Source: Rhodospirillales bacterium (lineage in GTDB: Bacteria > Pseudomonadota > Alphaproteobacteria > SP197). Taken from it: DNA of 64,000 nucleotides. The position numbers and the translations under genes were made by a program. Positions 1 through 8,428 of this stretch are shown one piece after another. How positions within the stretch are numbered: position 1 is the stretch's first letter; each line of letters begins with the position of its first letter. The notes beneath the pieces are model-generated. The model ran no database searches, had not been told where the DNA came from, and worked only from the letters and a program-made list of their open reading frames with translations. The stretch is taken from the NCBI GenBank assembly GCA_014323865.1, contig JACONG010000016.1, forward strand, positions 379,982 to 443,981, in the 5' to 3' direction.

Positions 1-1
1 C

Positions 2-388
2 GACGACTACATGCCCAAACCCTTCGAGCCACGCGAACTGGTCCTGCGCATCCGTAGCGTGTTGCGACGCAGCGAGGTTCAGGTGCCAGTCGAGGTCGTC
101 GCCCGCTTCGGCCCTTTCGCTTTCGACGCCGCTCGGATGGAGCTGACACGCGACGGCGAGCCGGTCTCGCTCACCTCGCGGGAGGCCGCCCTTCTGCGTG
201 TCTTCGCTCGCAACCCCGGTGCCACACTCTCGCGCATGCGCCTGTCGCAGCAGAGCGGTTCCGGCGAACGCACGATCGACGTGCAGGTCACCCGGCTGCG
301 GCGCAAGATCGAGGACAATCCCCGGGCACCGCGCTATCTGCAGACGGTCTGGGGCGAGGGTTACGTCCTGCGTGCGGAGGCAGCGTGA
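2..388 (+). CDS. OmpR-family response regulator, 3' part only
   Basis: This is the C-terminal part of a two-component response regulator; the gene begins upstream of the window. The first residues read DDYMPKPFEPREL, the end of a receiver domain containing the K-P-F switch region. After a linker comes a winged-helix DNA-binding domain of the OmpR type (LTSREAALLRVFARNPG, then TIDVQVTRLRRKIE and the terminal hairpin GEGYVL). It would bind promoter DNA when phosphorylated, probably by the kinase encoded at 1125-2429. The stop overlaps the start of the following methyltransferase, so the genes are translationally coupled. The family assignment is secure; the regulon is unknown. Confidence 0.93.
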   Translation, partial: DDYMPKPFEPRELVLRIRSVLRRSEVQVPVEVVARFGPFAFDAARMELTRDGEPVSLTSREAALLRVFARNPGATLSRMRLSQQSGSGERTIDVQVTRLRRKIEDNPRAPRYLQTVWGEGYVLRAEAA

Positions 389-1116
389 TGGCGGAGCCAT
401 GCCAGGTCTGCGGCACAACCGACGCACGGCTTCTGGTCGACCAGCCATCCTACCGTTGGGTGAAGTGCCGGTCCTGCGGCTCCGCATGGATCTCGCCGAT
501 GCTGTCGATGGACGAGGCCATCGAGATCCAGGACGAGACGGTCGGCCAGTCCTGCATCGACGGCTATCTCAAGAAGCTCGACAGCAAGATGCGCCGCTCG
601 CGCCGCTGGGTGCGCACCCTGAAGCGCCACATGCCGGGGCCGAAGCTGCTGGATGTCGGTTCGAGCATGGGCTTCCTCGTTGCAGCCGCCGCCGAGCTGG
701 GCCTTGAGGCGACGGGCATCGAGATCAACCCGGTGCTGGTCGAAGAGGCGCAACGTCGGTATCGTGCGGGCCGCTTCGTGGTGGGCGCCTTTGAGGAAAC
801 CGAACTCTCCGGCGAACGGTTTGACGGCGTCTATTGTTCCGAGGTGATCGAACACGTCGTCGACACCAACCGCTTCCTGGAGACGATCGCCGGCGCGATG
901 AACCCGAAGGCGACACTGTTCCTGACGACGCCTGCGCTCCGCGAGTACGCCAAGGGCTCCGACCCGTCCCGCTGGCGCGATTTCGGCGTACCCGACCACA
1001 AGCTCTACTTCTCGCCGGGCAACATTCGCCAGATGCGCGCCAAGCACGGCTTCGAGGCGATCCGCATTCGGTTCAACTTCGGACGCGGCCTCAAACTGCT
1101 GGCGCGGCGCGCCTGA
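385..1116 (+). CDS. Class I SAM-dependent methyltransferase with N-terminal zinc-ribbon-like cysteines
   Basis: The 243-residue protein starts with two Cys-x2-Cys pairs (CQVC near residue 7 and CRSC near residue 30), resembling the zinc-binding N-terminus of some class I methyltransferases. A Rossmann methyltransferase domain follows, with motif I LLDVGSSMGFL and an acidic loop TGIEINP. A later FDGVYCSEVIEHV segment is typical of Methyltransf_11/23 folds. The substrate is not evident. The start is GTG at 385 or ATG at 388; either overlaps the regulator stop by a few bases. The gene lies between a response regulator and its likely kinase, so it is cotranscribed with a two-component system. That is not the usual ompR-envZ layout. 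Confidence 0.85.
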   Translation: MMAEPCQVCGTTDARLLVDQPSYRWVKCRSCGSAWISPMLSMDEAIEIQDETVGQSCIDGYLKKLDSKMRRSRRWVRTLKRHMPGPKLLDVGSSMGFLVAAAAELGLEATGIEINPVLVEEAQRRYRAGRFVVGAFEETELSGERFDGVYCSEVIEHVVDTNRFLETIAGAMNPKATLFLTTPALREYAKGSDPSRWRDFGVPDHKLYFSPGNIRQMRAKHGFEAIRIRFNFGRGLKLLARRA

Positions 1117-1124
1117 GGCCACGT

Positions 1125-2429
1125 ATGGTGCGCTTCAAGCAGTTCCTGCCACGCTCGATCTTCGGGCGCTCACTGCTGATCGTGCTGACGCCGATGGTGA
1201 TCCTGCAGATCGTGCTCGCCATCGTCTTCTACGAGCGCCACTGGGAGACGGTCACGCGCTATCTGACCAATGCTGTGGCGGGCGATGTCTCGACCCTGAT
1301 CTGGATGATGAGCACCTATGCCGATCGGGACGAGGGCAGCCTCGTTTTCCGTATCGGCCGGACACACATGGGTGTCGAAGCCCGCTTCCACCCGAATGAA
1401 CGCCTGCCCGATCCGCTTTCCGAGCCCGGCGACACGAGGGTCGAACGACTTCTAGGCAAGGCGCTCGACCAGCGCGTACGCCGACCCTACCTGATCACAC
1501 CGGACGCGCCCGACGAAACCACCCAGATCAGCGTGGAACTGACCGACGGTGTACTTGATGTCTTCGTTCCGGACCGGCGCATGGAAAGTCGCACGACCGA
1601 CCTGTTCGTCTTCTGGATGGTCGGCACGTCGGTGGTCCTGGCGCTGATCGCGGCCTACTTCGTACGCCAGCAGATCAGGCCGATCCGCAAGCTGGCCGAT
1701 GCTGCCGATCGATTCGGCAAGGGCGTGGCCGGTGTCGAGTTCAAGCCATCGGGCGCACGCGAGGTTCGCCAGGCAGCCCAGGCCTTCCTCTCCATGCGCG
1801 AACGCATCCAGCGCCAGATCGAACAGCGCACGCTGATGCTGGCGGGCGTCAGCCACGACCTCCGTACCCCGTTGACCCGCATGAAGCTTGAGCTCGCTCT
1901 GATCGAGGACAACGAAGAGGCACGCAGCCTGAAACGCGACATCGAGGACATGGAACACATGATCGAGGTCTACCTTGCCTTTGCCCGCGGTGAGGGTGAA
2001 GAGCAGGCACAGACCGTCGATCTCGCCGCTATCGTCGAGGACGCGGTCGACGCTGCCGGGCGGGCGATCAACGTGACGGTGGCCGGGGAGATCGTGATCG
2101 AAGGGCGGCCCAACTCACTGAAGCGCTGCCTGACCAATCTGCTTGACAACGCCTGCCGTTACGGCAAGGCCGTCAGCGTTCTCGCCGAACGTAAGCCACA
2201 CATGATAACGATCACAGTCGATGACGACGGTCCCGGCATTTCGGATGACCAGTGGGACGAGGTGTTCCAGCCGTTCGTGCGCCTGGACACATCGAGGGAC
2301 CCCAACCGTGGCGGCGGCGGACTCGGCCTGACGATCGCACGCGATGCGGCCCGCAGCCATGGCGGCGACGTTGTGCTCATGGAGGCTCCTTCGGGTGGTC
2401 TCAGGGCGCGCGTGACACTTCCGGTCTAG
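1125..2429 (+). CDS. EnvZ-type sensor histidine kinase
   Basis: This 434-residue inner-membrane kinase has TM1 at about residues 15-38 and a periplasmic sensor region to about residue 165. TM2 (LFVFWMVGTSVVLALIAAYF) is followed by a HAMP linker. The HisKA motif GVSHDLRTPLTRMKLE has the phospho-acceptor His at about residue 244. The ATPase domain shows the N box NLLDNACRYG, G1 VDDDGPGI and G2 GGGGLGLTIA. The architecture matches EnvZ/RstB-type kinases, and the partner is most likely the OmpR-type regulator at the window start. ATG 1125 was chosen because it lies 8 bases after the methyltransferase stop and gives a normal N-terminus; the frame is open upstream but not coding-like. The TAG stop lies at the edge of a palindromic repeat. 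Confidence 0.93.
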   Translation: MVRFKQFLPRSIFGRSLLIVLTPMVILQIVLAIVFYERHWETVTRYLTNAVAGDVSTLIWMMSTYADRDEGSLVFRIGRTHMGVEARFHPNERLPDPLSEPGDTRVERLLGKALDQRVRRPYLITPDAPDETTQISVELTDGVLDVFVPDRRMESRTTDLFVFWMVGTSVVLALIAAYFVRQQIRPIRKLADAADRFGKGVAGVEFKPSGAREVRQAAQAFLSMRERIQRQIEQRTLMLAGVSHDLRTPLTRMKLELALIEDNEEARSLKRDIEDMEHMIEVYLAFARGEGEEQAQTVDLAAIVEDAVDAAGRAINVTVAGEIVIEGRPNSLKRCLTNLLDNACRYGKAVSVLAERKPHMITITVDDDGPGISDDQWDEVFQPFVRLDTSRDPNRGGGGLGLTIARDAARSHGGDVVLMEAPSGGLRARVTLPV

Positions 2430-2473
2430 AGCACGGCCCGATCAGATTGAGGCAATCTGATCGGGCCGTGCTC
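2429..2473 (+). repeat. Perfect 21-bp palindrome, repeat family CTAGAGCA; likely transcription terminator
   Basis: The left arm GAGCACGGCCCGATCAGATT (2429-2448) is the exact reverse complement of 2454-2473. One further G-C pair leaves a 3-base loop. The repeat begins within the kinase stop codon (TCTAGAGCA). Related but diverged elements occur at 44382-44419 and 59898-59950. There is no U-run, so Rho-independent termination is uncertain, but the hairpin would be very stable in RNA. Confidence 0.85.
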
Positions 2474-2511
2474 CAGGCGTTTGATGCCGGGTGTGTTCAC
2501 GCACTCAGGCG

Positions 2512-3034
2512 TCAGCCGTGCCCTGGTGTGTCCCAAAGATCGGGATTCATGAGCGACTCCACTGCGATTGTCGTGCCGTCCGGCGGCTTCACCGATCCCG
2601 CCGTCAACTCCAGAACCATCCACGCTTCAGGTATCGTCAGAAGATCTGGGTAGGGTGTTTGTTTGTCGGTCGGCACGTACCCGAACTTCGGGTAGTAGGC
2701 CGGCACACCCAGTACGAACACCGCATCCACCCCAAGGGACTTGAGATGGTCGGTGCTGCATTTCATCAGTTACGCCCCGATACCGGACCGCTGGTACCCG
2801 GGCACGATTCCAAGAGGCGCGAGCAGGTAACAGGTTGTGTCGGGAGTGGCCCTGAAAGAGAAAGGATGTGACCAGTATATTTCCGACAATCCTGCCGTCG
2901 CGCTCTGCGCTGATCGATATGGTCTCCCGCAGGGCAAGAAGCCGTCTTGCGAGTTCGGCGATCTCAGAACCCTCGTCGTCGCCAAAGGTCAGCCGATGAA
3001 CGGCTGCGATGGCTTCAGTCTCTGCGTGGTTCAT
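2512..3034 (-). pseudogene. GNAT N-acetyltransferase (YhbS-like), frameshifted
   Basis: Three reading frames on the minus strand together give one acetyltransferase. Residues from ATG 3034 read MNHAETEAIAAVHRLTFGDD through DGRIVGNILVTSF. A second frame continues with LAPLGIVPGYQRSGIGA, the acetyl-CoA binding loop. A third gives SLGVDAVFVLGVPAYYPKFGY and runs to a stop at 2512. The VLGxPAYYxxFGF signature is typical of the YhbS-like group. At least two frameshifts separate the pieces, so a normal product cannot be made unless the sequence has errors. The substrate is unknown. Confidence 0.8.
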
Positions 3035-3042
3035 GGTGGGTC

Positions 3043-3282
3043 CTATCGTTGATTGAGTCGCGCGCGGACGAACTTGATCCTGAGCGGCAATACCCGATAG
3101 GGACTGCCGTTTCGTGAACGGACAAGCCGCCGCTTGAGAAACCGCTGGAAGAGGACGAGTGTGCAATCGGTCAGCACATGCCCTTCGCGCGTCAAACAGG
3201 TGACGTCGCGTACCTTGCCGTTCGGGCCCCGCTTGTGATGAATGGATCCACCAAGGGCGAGCTCCTGCCTTGAGATGTTCAA
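3043..3282 (-). CDS. Small hypothetical basic protein
   Basis: This is an open frame of 79 codons, ending 8 bases before the start of the broken acetyltransferase and reading in the same direction. The predicted protein is basic, with a run of Arg/Lys (FQRFLKRRLVRSRNG), no membrane segment and no motif I recognise. It may be a genuine small gene, the tail of a decayed gene, or chance coding in high-GC DNA. The segments on either side are not clearly coding, which lowers confidence. Confidence 0.25.
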   Translation of the reverse strand: MNISRQELALGGSIHHKRGPNGKVRDVTCLTREGHVLTDCTLVLFQRFLKRRLVRSRNGSPYRVLPLRIKFVRARLNQR

Positions 3283-3473
3283 CGGCGTGTCTCGATTTCA
3301 TGCGAGTACAGCGAAGGGTTCACTCAGCCAGTCGCGTGCGTGACCCTGTATTCGCTCATGTTCCTGAAATCGCGTCGGTACGAACGCAGGACAAAACCAG
3401 CATCCGCTACGCGCAATGTTGCCCCAGATACTCTCTGGCACGCAGCACGCAGCCGAACCCTGTACTCTCAGCG
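3283..3473. other. Intergenic stretch, nothing recognised
   Basis: About 190 bases between the small hypothetical frame and the csaA stop. Frames on both strands are short and do not resemble known proteins. It may be remnant sequence from the decayed neighbourhood. No convincing promoter or terminator was seen. Confidence 0.4.
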
Positions 3474-3827
3474 TCAGTAGAGCCGGCCGCCGTTCGGAAC
3501 CGGCTGTTCGGGACAGACCAGCACGACTTCGCCGTCCTCGCCCGGAAAGCCGAGCGTCAGCACCTCGGACATGAACTTGCCGATCTGGCGCGGCGGGAAG
3601 TTGACCACCGCTACAACCTGGCGACCAACCACGTGTTCGGCATCGTAGTGCCGCGTGATCTGTGCCGAGGTCTTCTTCGTGCAGAGCCCGGGTCCGAAGT
3701 CGATCCAGAGCTTAATCGCCGGCTTGCGGGCTTCGGGAAAGGGCTCCGCACGCACGATGGTGCCGACGCGGATATCGACCTTCAGGAAATCATCAAACGT
3801 GATCGAAGCAGGCGCTGCGTCGCTCAC
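3474..3827 (-). CDS. csaA: CsaA-type tRNA-binding protein
   Basis: The 117-residue protein is a single OB-fold tRNA-binding domain, as in CsaA and the C-terminus of methionyl-tRNA synthetase. Visible motifs are [20 protein letters not shown] at the N-terminus, LWIDFG in the middle and [20 protein letters not shown] near the end. CsaA proteins bind tRNA-like RNA and have been proposed to act as export-related chaperones; the cellular role is not settled. The start overlaps the stop of the upstream TetR-type gene by four bases, indicating one transcript. Length and motifs match the family fully. Confidence 0.93.
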   Translation of the reverse strand: MSDAAPASITFDDFLKVDIRVGTIVRAEPFPEARKPAIKLWIDFGPGLCTKKTSAQITRHYDAEHVVGRQVVAVVNFPPRQIGKFMSEVLTLGFPGEDGEVVLVCPEQPVPNGGRLY

Positions 3828-4435
3828 GCCGCCTCCGTCTCGCCCGCCCCGCCGGAGCGCGTCAGGCGGCAGAGTCGCACGATGGCTTCATCGGCCTGGC
3901 CGAGCCGTTTGTCGAGCGCGGCCATGGTGGTCGCCATGTCCTCGCTATCGTCTTTCAGCCAGGTGCGCAGCACGTCGACGTGGATGGCGGCCAACCCCCT
4001 GGCACGCAGACGCCCGCCCATGCCGGTGCCGTCGATCCCGGCGGCTTCGAGCATCCAACTCATTGATCTCACCAAGCGGCACGCGCCGCCCAACGCGGCA
4101 CAGGGGTCGGAGGCGCACGCAGCGACGATCGAACCAACAGCATCGCGATGGGGCTGCAGCGCATCGAAACGCCGCATCAGGACATCGAACAGCCTGTCTT
4201 TGGCGGGTTCAGCCGCCAGTTCCGCGGTATCGCCGACCAGCACGGCCGCGTCGATCTCGGTGACAAAGGCATCCAGAATCGCGCCCTTCGACCCGTAGAC
4301 ACTTCGCAGTTCGGCGAGGGAAACACCGGCCTCATCAGCGATGTCGCGCATGGCGAGATCTTTCCAGCCGACCGTTGCAGCGAGGCGCAGCGCCGCAGCG
4401 AGCGAAACTTTGGGAATATCGGCTTTCTTGACCAT
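3824..4435 (-). CDS. TetR-family transcriptional regulator
   Basis: The product is 203 residues from ATG 4435. The N-terminal helix-turn-helix reads [41 protein letters not shown], a standard TetR DNA-binding domain with the SVYGSK recognition-helix end. The C-terminal ligand-binding part (about residues 60-200) is helical with no recognised pocket motif; a tail [17 protein letters not shown] is reminiscent of COQ9-related proteins, which share the TetR fold. It is coupled to csaA by a 4-base overlap. The inducer and target are unknown. Two GTG codons precede the ATG and are possible alternative starts. Confidence 0.8.
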   Translation of the reverse strand: MVKKADIPKVSLAAALRLAATVGWKDLAMRDIADEAGVSLAELRSVYGSKGAILDAFVTEIDAAVLVGDTAELAAEPAKDRLFDVLMRRFDALQPHRDAVGSIVAACASDPCAALGGACRLVRSMSWMLEAAGIDGTGMGGRLRARGLAAIHVDVLRTWLKDDSEDMATTMAALDKRLGQADEAIVRLCRLTRSGGAGETEAA

Positions 4436-4508
4436 CACCACGCTCCGGTTCGAGGTGTCGGCAGCATTGTAGCGCAGGCCGTCGACCCGGCCCAGAACGA
4501 CGGTGGAG

Positions 4509-5330
4509 TCAGGCCGCCAGTTCCTTGGAACGGCGCGTCGCCGCGGCCACGGCGCGATCGAACAGGGGCTGGATGCCATCGTTAGCCATGAGAACCTTGA
4601 GCGCCTCGAGCGTAGTGCCGCCGGGACTGGTCACGTTCTTGCGCAGTTGCTCCGGCGTTTCATCCGATAGCCGCGCCAGTTCGCCCGCGCCACAGACCGT
4701 GGCGTGCGCCAGCCGCTGCGCGACGTCGACGGGCAGGCCCGATTCTACACCCGCTCTGGCCAGCGTTTCGATCAGCAGGAAGACATAGGCCGGGCCGCCG
4801 CCCGAGACCGCTGTAACCGCATCCATCAACGCTTCATCGTCAAGCCAGACCGTTTCGCCCACGGCGGCCATGAGCGCCTCTGCGGTCTCACGCTGGTTCT
4901 GATTCACATGGGCATTCGCCGTCAGGGCCGTGATGCCGCGACCGACCGCCGCCGGCGTGTTGGGCATCGTGCGGACCACGGCGCAATCGGCTCCGAAGAT
5001 CCCTTCAAAATAGCCGATAGTCGGTCCCGCGGCGATCGAGAGCACGAGGGCGCCGTCCCGGGCATAAGGCACATAGGCGGTCGCCGCCTCATCCATCATC
5101 TGCGGTTTGACCGCCAGGACCAGAACGTCCGGCTTGAAGTCCAGTTCGATCCCCGACGCATCTGCAATCACGGTGACGCCGTGCCGCTCCCGGACGGTCG
5201 AGGCCAGGGCATCGGCTGGTTCAACGGCGACGACATCACCGGACGCCAGGCCCTGCGCGAGCCAACCGGACAGCATGGCACCGCCCATCTTGCCGCAACC
5301 GACAAGCAGAACCGGCCCTATCTCAGCCAT
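4509..5330 (-). CDS. proC: Pyrroline-5-carboxylate reductase
   Basis: ProC reduces 1-pyrroline-5-carboxylate to proline with NAD(P)H in the cytoplasm, the last step of proline synthesis. The 273-residue length is normal. The N-terminal Rossmann motif is VLLVGCGKMGGAMLSGW, followed by VLAVKPQMM. The signature AVSGGGPAYVFLLIE and the C-terminal NVTSPGGTTLEAL are diagnostic of ProC. The start lies 3 bases after the stop of the YbjN-type gene, which suggests cotranscription. No oddities were seen. Confidence 0.97.
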   Translation of the reverse strand: MAEIGPVLLVGCGKMGGAMLSGWLAQGLASGDVVAVEPADALASTVRERHGVTVIADASGIELDFKPDVLVLAVKPQMMDEAATAYVPYARDGALVLSIAAGPTIGYFEGIFGADCAVVRTMPNTPAAVGRGITALTANAHVNQNQRETAEALMAAVGETVWLDDEALMDAVTAVSGGGPAYVFLLIETLARAGVESGLPVDVAQRLAHATVCGAGELARLSDETPEQLRKNVTSPGGTTLEALKVLMANDGIQPLFDRAVAAATRRSKELAA

Positions 5331-5333
5331 GGA

Positions 5334-5837
5334 TCAGGCTTCGCCGACAGGATCGATGATCGCTGCCTGCACCGCTTCGGCGGCGGTCTTGCCGCCCCAT
5401 ATCACATACTGGAACGCGGGGTAGAAGCGCTCGCATTCGGAGATCGTGATATCGAACAGATCCGCCAGTTGTTCGTCATGGATGAAGTCCTGTCCGCTCA
5501 GCAGCATGGCGTGCCGGTAAGTCGGCACGGCTTCCTCGGTAAAGACATCGAAATGGCCGACCCAGAGGCGTTCATTGACGTACGCCAGCAGGGAATGGAC
5601 AGCCGTCAGACGCTGGTCGGGCACCCGCATGTCGAAGGCACAGGACATCATGACCGATTGCAGCTCGCCCTCCCAGCCGAACCAGATGCGGTAGACGCAC
5701 CAGCGGCCGTCGATTTCGAGCGTCAGTTCGTTGTCGTTGACGCGTTCGTGGTTCCAGCCGTTGAACGCGATGAACCGTTGGACGGGATCCAGCGGATGCT
5801 GGTCCGGTACGTTGTCGTGTTCCTGAAGATCAATCAA
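5334..5837 (-). CDS. YbjN domain-containing protein
   Basis: This 167-residue protein matches the alphaproteobacterial YbjN/type III secretion chaperone-like fold: FIAFNGWNHERVNDNELTL, then YRIWFGWEGELQSVMMSCAFD and LLAYVNERLWVGHFDVF. It has no signal peptide or membrane segment, so it is likely cytoplasmic. The molecular role of these proteins is not established. The gene lies immediately upstream of proC on the same strand, an arrangement common in alphaproteobacteria, and both are probably read from one promoter. Confidence 0.85.
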   Translation of the reverse strand: MIDLQEHDNVPDQHPLDPVQRFIAFNGWNHERVNDNELTLEIDGRWCVYRIWFGWEGELQSVMMSCAFDMRVPDQRLTAVHSLLAYVNERLWVGHFDVFTEEAVPTYRHAMLLSGQDFIHDEQLADLFDITISECERFYPAFQYVIWGGKTAAEAVQAAIIDPVGEA

Positions 5838-5973
5838 GGGGAGACTCCCCGAAGCAAGGCGGGACGTGGCCTAGGCTACGCGAATGAGCGGAAACCCGTC
5901 ACCCGCCGATAAGCCTGCCAAAGCGCCCGCGGGACGGCAAGGAATCGGCGGCGTTGCGTGCCCCGGGACGAGA

Positions 5974-6390
5974 CTATTTGGCGGATGTGTCTGTTTTCTT
6001 CACCGCCGGCGACCGCTTGGCTGCACCGGTGGACATTTTCTTGGCCGCAGCCTTCTTCGGAGCCACGGTCTTCGGCGCGGCCTTCTTTGTTGTGGCCTTG
6101 ACCGTGGCGGTCACCTTGCGGGTGGGTTTCGCCGCCTTCTCGACCTTGGCAAGCGCCGCTTCCAGTTCGGCGACGCGCGCCTCCAAGCAATCGTTTTCCT
6201 GGCGTGCGAGTGCAGCCATGTCGCGCACGACCTCAAACTCCTCGCGCCGCACGAAATGCATGCGCGCGAAGAAGGCCTCCGTCTGATGATGCATACGAGC
6301 CTCCATCTCCTCCTTCATGCCTCCGGCAGCGCTCATGGCGCCGATCATCATCTTGGCCATGTCGTCGAAGAAGCGGTTGTTGGTCTGCAT
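5974..6390 (-). CDS. UbiK/BMFP-family accessory protein with Lys/Ala-rich tail
   Basis: The 138-residue protein begins MQTNNRFFDDMAKMMIGAMS, typical of the BMFP (YqiC/UbiK) family, with an amphipathic helix and a coiled coil (EEFEVVRDMAALARQENDCL). UbiK in enterobacteria assists ubiquinone synthesis, and BMFP proteins can fuse membranes. Residues from about 85 onward form a low-complexity K/A/T/P tail rich in TKKAAPK-type repeats. This tail is histone H1-like in composition and longer than in the enterobacterial protein. It is transcribed divergently from lgt. The family call is good; the role of the tail is unknown. Confidence 0.8.
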   Translation of the reverse strand: MQTNNRFFDDMAKMMIGAMSAAGGMKEEMEARMHHQTEAFFARMHFVRREEFEVVRDMAALARQENDCLEARVAELEAALAKVEKAAKPTRKVTATVKATTKKAAPKTVAPKKAAAKKMSTGAAKRSPAVKKTDTSAK

Positions 6391-6518
6391 GGCGGATATC
6401 CCGTACTGGTCGGCGCACCCGATGGCAGAAGATTATGGCGTTACGTGCGAGCAAGTGCAACGGTGGACGCTGGGCGGGCCAGACCATATGGTCGCGCCGC
6501 ATCTTTTGGGCCTGCGGC

Positions 6519-7346
6519 ATGTACGCTCTTGCCTTTCCCGCCATCGATCCGACACTCGTCGAGATCGGCCCCTTTGCGGTTCGTTGGTATGCCTTGGCCT
6601 ACATCGCCGGCATCCTTCTGGGCTGGCGATATGCAATCCGGCTGCTCGAGGCCTCGCCCTCGGGGCTGACCCGCAAGATGCTCGACGACTTTCTGGTCTG
6701 GGCCACGCTCGGGATCGTGCTCGGCGGCCGGATCGGCTACGTCCTGTTCTACAAGATCGGTTACTTCATCTATCACCCGGTCGAGATTGCCTACCTCTGG
6801 CAGGGCGGCATGTCGTTCCACGGCGGCATGCTGGGCGTCGCATTGGTGGTCTACCTCTTCGCCCGCAAGAACAAGAACTCGATTCCGGCCTTCGGCGACC
6901 TCATCGCCTGTGTCGCGCCCATCGGCCTGTTCTTCGGCCGGATCGCCAACTTCATCAACGGCGAACTCTTCGGCCGTCCCAGCGACGTGCCCTGGGCGAT
7001 GTACTTCCCGCACGATCCCGGGATCGCGCGCCACCCCAGCCAGCTCTACCAGGCCTTCCTCGAGGGTTTTGTTCTGTTCGTCGTGCTCTGGTACGTCTGG
7101 TCGAAGACCCCGCTGCGCGACCGTCCGGGCGCCATTTCGGGCGTGTTCCTTGTTGGTTACGGCGTCGCTCGCTCGACTGCCGAGTTTTTCCGTGAACCCG
7201 ACGCGCATCTGGGTTTCATCATCGGCGGCGCGACCATGGGCCAGCTCCTGTGTTTGCCGATGATCGCGATCGGCATCTGGCTGATCAAACGCGCCAAGCC
7301 GATCGATCCGCCCAGGAAGCCGCGAAAGGCCGCGAGCAAGACGTGA
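6519..7346 (+). CDS. lgt: Prolipoprotein diacylglyceryl transferase
   Basis: Lgt transfers diacylglycerol from phosphatidylglycerol to the lipobox cysteine of prolipoproteins at the inner membrane. The 275-residue product has multiple membrane segments. Conserved regions include IGPFAVRWYALAYIAGILLG, GGRIGYVLFY, MSFHGGMLG and the signature FFGRIANFINGELFGR, which contains catalytic-loop residues. The HPSQLYQAFLEG motif follows. Start ATG 6519 gives the usual short N-terminus (MYALAFPAIDP). The stop overlaps the GTG start of midA by four bases, so lgt-midA-pgeF form a coupled operon. Confidence 0.97.
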   Translation: MYALAFPAIDPTLVEIGPFAVRWYALAYIAGILLGWRYAIRLLEASPSGLTRKMLDDFLVWATLGIVLGGRIGYVLFYKIGYFIYHPVEIAYLWQGGMSFHGGMLGVALVVYLFARKNKNSIPAFGDLIACVAPIGLFFGRIANFINGELFGRPSDVPWAMYFPHDPGIARHPSQLYQAFLEGFVLFVVLWYVWSKTPLRDRPGAISGVFLVGYGVARSTAEFFREPDAHLGFIIGGATMGQLLCLPMIAIGIWLIKRAKPIDPPRKPRKAASKT

Positions 7347-8428
7347 ACGCGCTGGCCGCGAAGCTCGCCCGACGGATCGAAGAGACCGGGCCGATCACCG
7401 TCGAGACTTACATGGCGGCCTGCCTGACCGACCCGGAGCACGGCTACTACACCAGCCGCGACCCCCTTGGTGCGGCGGGAGACTTCACCACCGCGCCCGA
7501 AATCAGCCAGATGTTCGGCGAACTTGTCGGTCTCTGGTGCCTGGCACTGGCATGGCAAATCGAGCTCGCGCGCGGTTGGCGGCTGCTCGAACTGGGGCCA
7601 GGACGCGGAACACTCATGGCCGATACCCTGCGCGCCATGGCCCAGACAGGCCCGGACGGGCAGGTTCCACCCGTCGACCTCGTCGAAACCAGCCCGGTCC
7701 TGCGCGATCTCCAGCGGGACAGGCTCGCGGGCCGTGATGTGACCTGGCACGACGGCGTTGAGACGCTCCCCCGGGACATCCCGTACGTCGCGATCGCCAA
7801 CGAATTCTTCGACGCCCTGCCGATCCGCCAGTTCGTCGCGAGCCCGGCGGGATGGCGCGAGCGCCTGATCGCACGGCAGGATGGCCGCTTCGTCCCCATG
7901 GTGGCCGAGACCGCGGCCGACGACGCACTCGTCAAGGCGTTGCCCGACGCGCCGAACGGGCGGATTGCTGAGGTCGCGCAGGTGCGTCAGGACATGATGA
8001 CGCAACTTGCCCGACATATCGTGCGCAACGGCGGCGCGGCGCTGATCATCGACTTCGGCGATCCCCGTCTGCCTCTCGCCGACACGCTGCAGGCGGTCCG
8101 TGGCCACGAACAGACCGACCGCTTCGATGCACCCGGCGGGGCCGACCTTGCCACGGCTGTCGACTTCGCCGATCTCGCCGGTATCGCAACGGCGAACGGT
8201 GCCGGCGTTCATGGCCCCGTCGGACAAGGACCCTTCCTGCGCGCCCTCGGCATTGATCATCGCGCCCGCATGCTTCTGGAGTCGGCATCCGCCGAGCAGG
8301 CGGACGCGATCGCCCGCGGCCACGAACGGCTTGTCTCGCTCACCGCCATGGGTGACGATTTTCGCGTCATGGCCGTCACGCAGTCCGGCGTGGCGCCCCC
8401 GCCCGGCTTCGAAGGGACCATCGTGTGA
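7343..8428 (+). CDS. MidA/NDUFAF7-family SAM-dependent methyltransferase
   Basis: This 361-residue protein belongs to the family of mitochondrial NDUFAF7/MidA, an arginine methyltransferase needed for complex I assembly in eukaryotes; the bacterial target is not firmly known. Key segments are YYTSRDPLGAAGDFTTAPEI, the SAM-binding motif LLELGPGRGTL, VDLVETSP and the family-specific IANEFFDALPIRQF. The start is GTG 7343, overlapping lgt by four bases, and the end overlaps pgeF by four bases. This lgt-midA-pgeF order is common in alphaproteobacteria. Confidence 0.92.
   Translation: MNALAAKLARRIEETGPITVETYMAACLTDPEHGYYTSRDPLGAAGDFTTAPEISQMFGELVGLWCLALAWQIELARGWRLLELGPGRGTLMADTLRAMAQTGPDGQVPPVDLVETSPVLRDLQRDRLAGRDVTWHDGVETLPRDIPYVAIANEFFDALPIRQFVASPAGWRERLIARQDGRFVPMVAETAADDALVKALPDAPNGRIAEVAQVRQDMMTQLARHIVRNGGAALIIDFGDPRLPLADTLQAVRGHEQTDRFDAPGGADLATAVDFADLAGIATANGAGVHGPVGQGPFLRALGIDHRARMLLESASAEQADAIARGHERLVSLTAMGDDFRVMAVTQSGVAPPPGFEGTIV

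Noticed and set aside
834-1124. Upstream open extension of the sensor kinase frame
   Set aside because: It overlaps the methyltransferase in another frame, and the translation is Arg-rich without similarity; ATG 1125 is a natural start.
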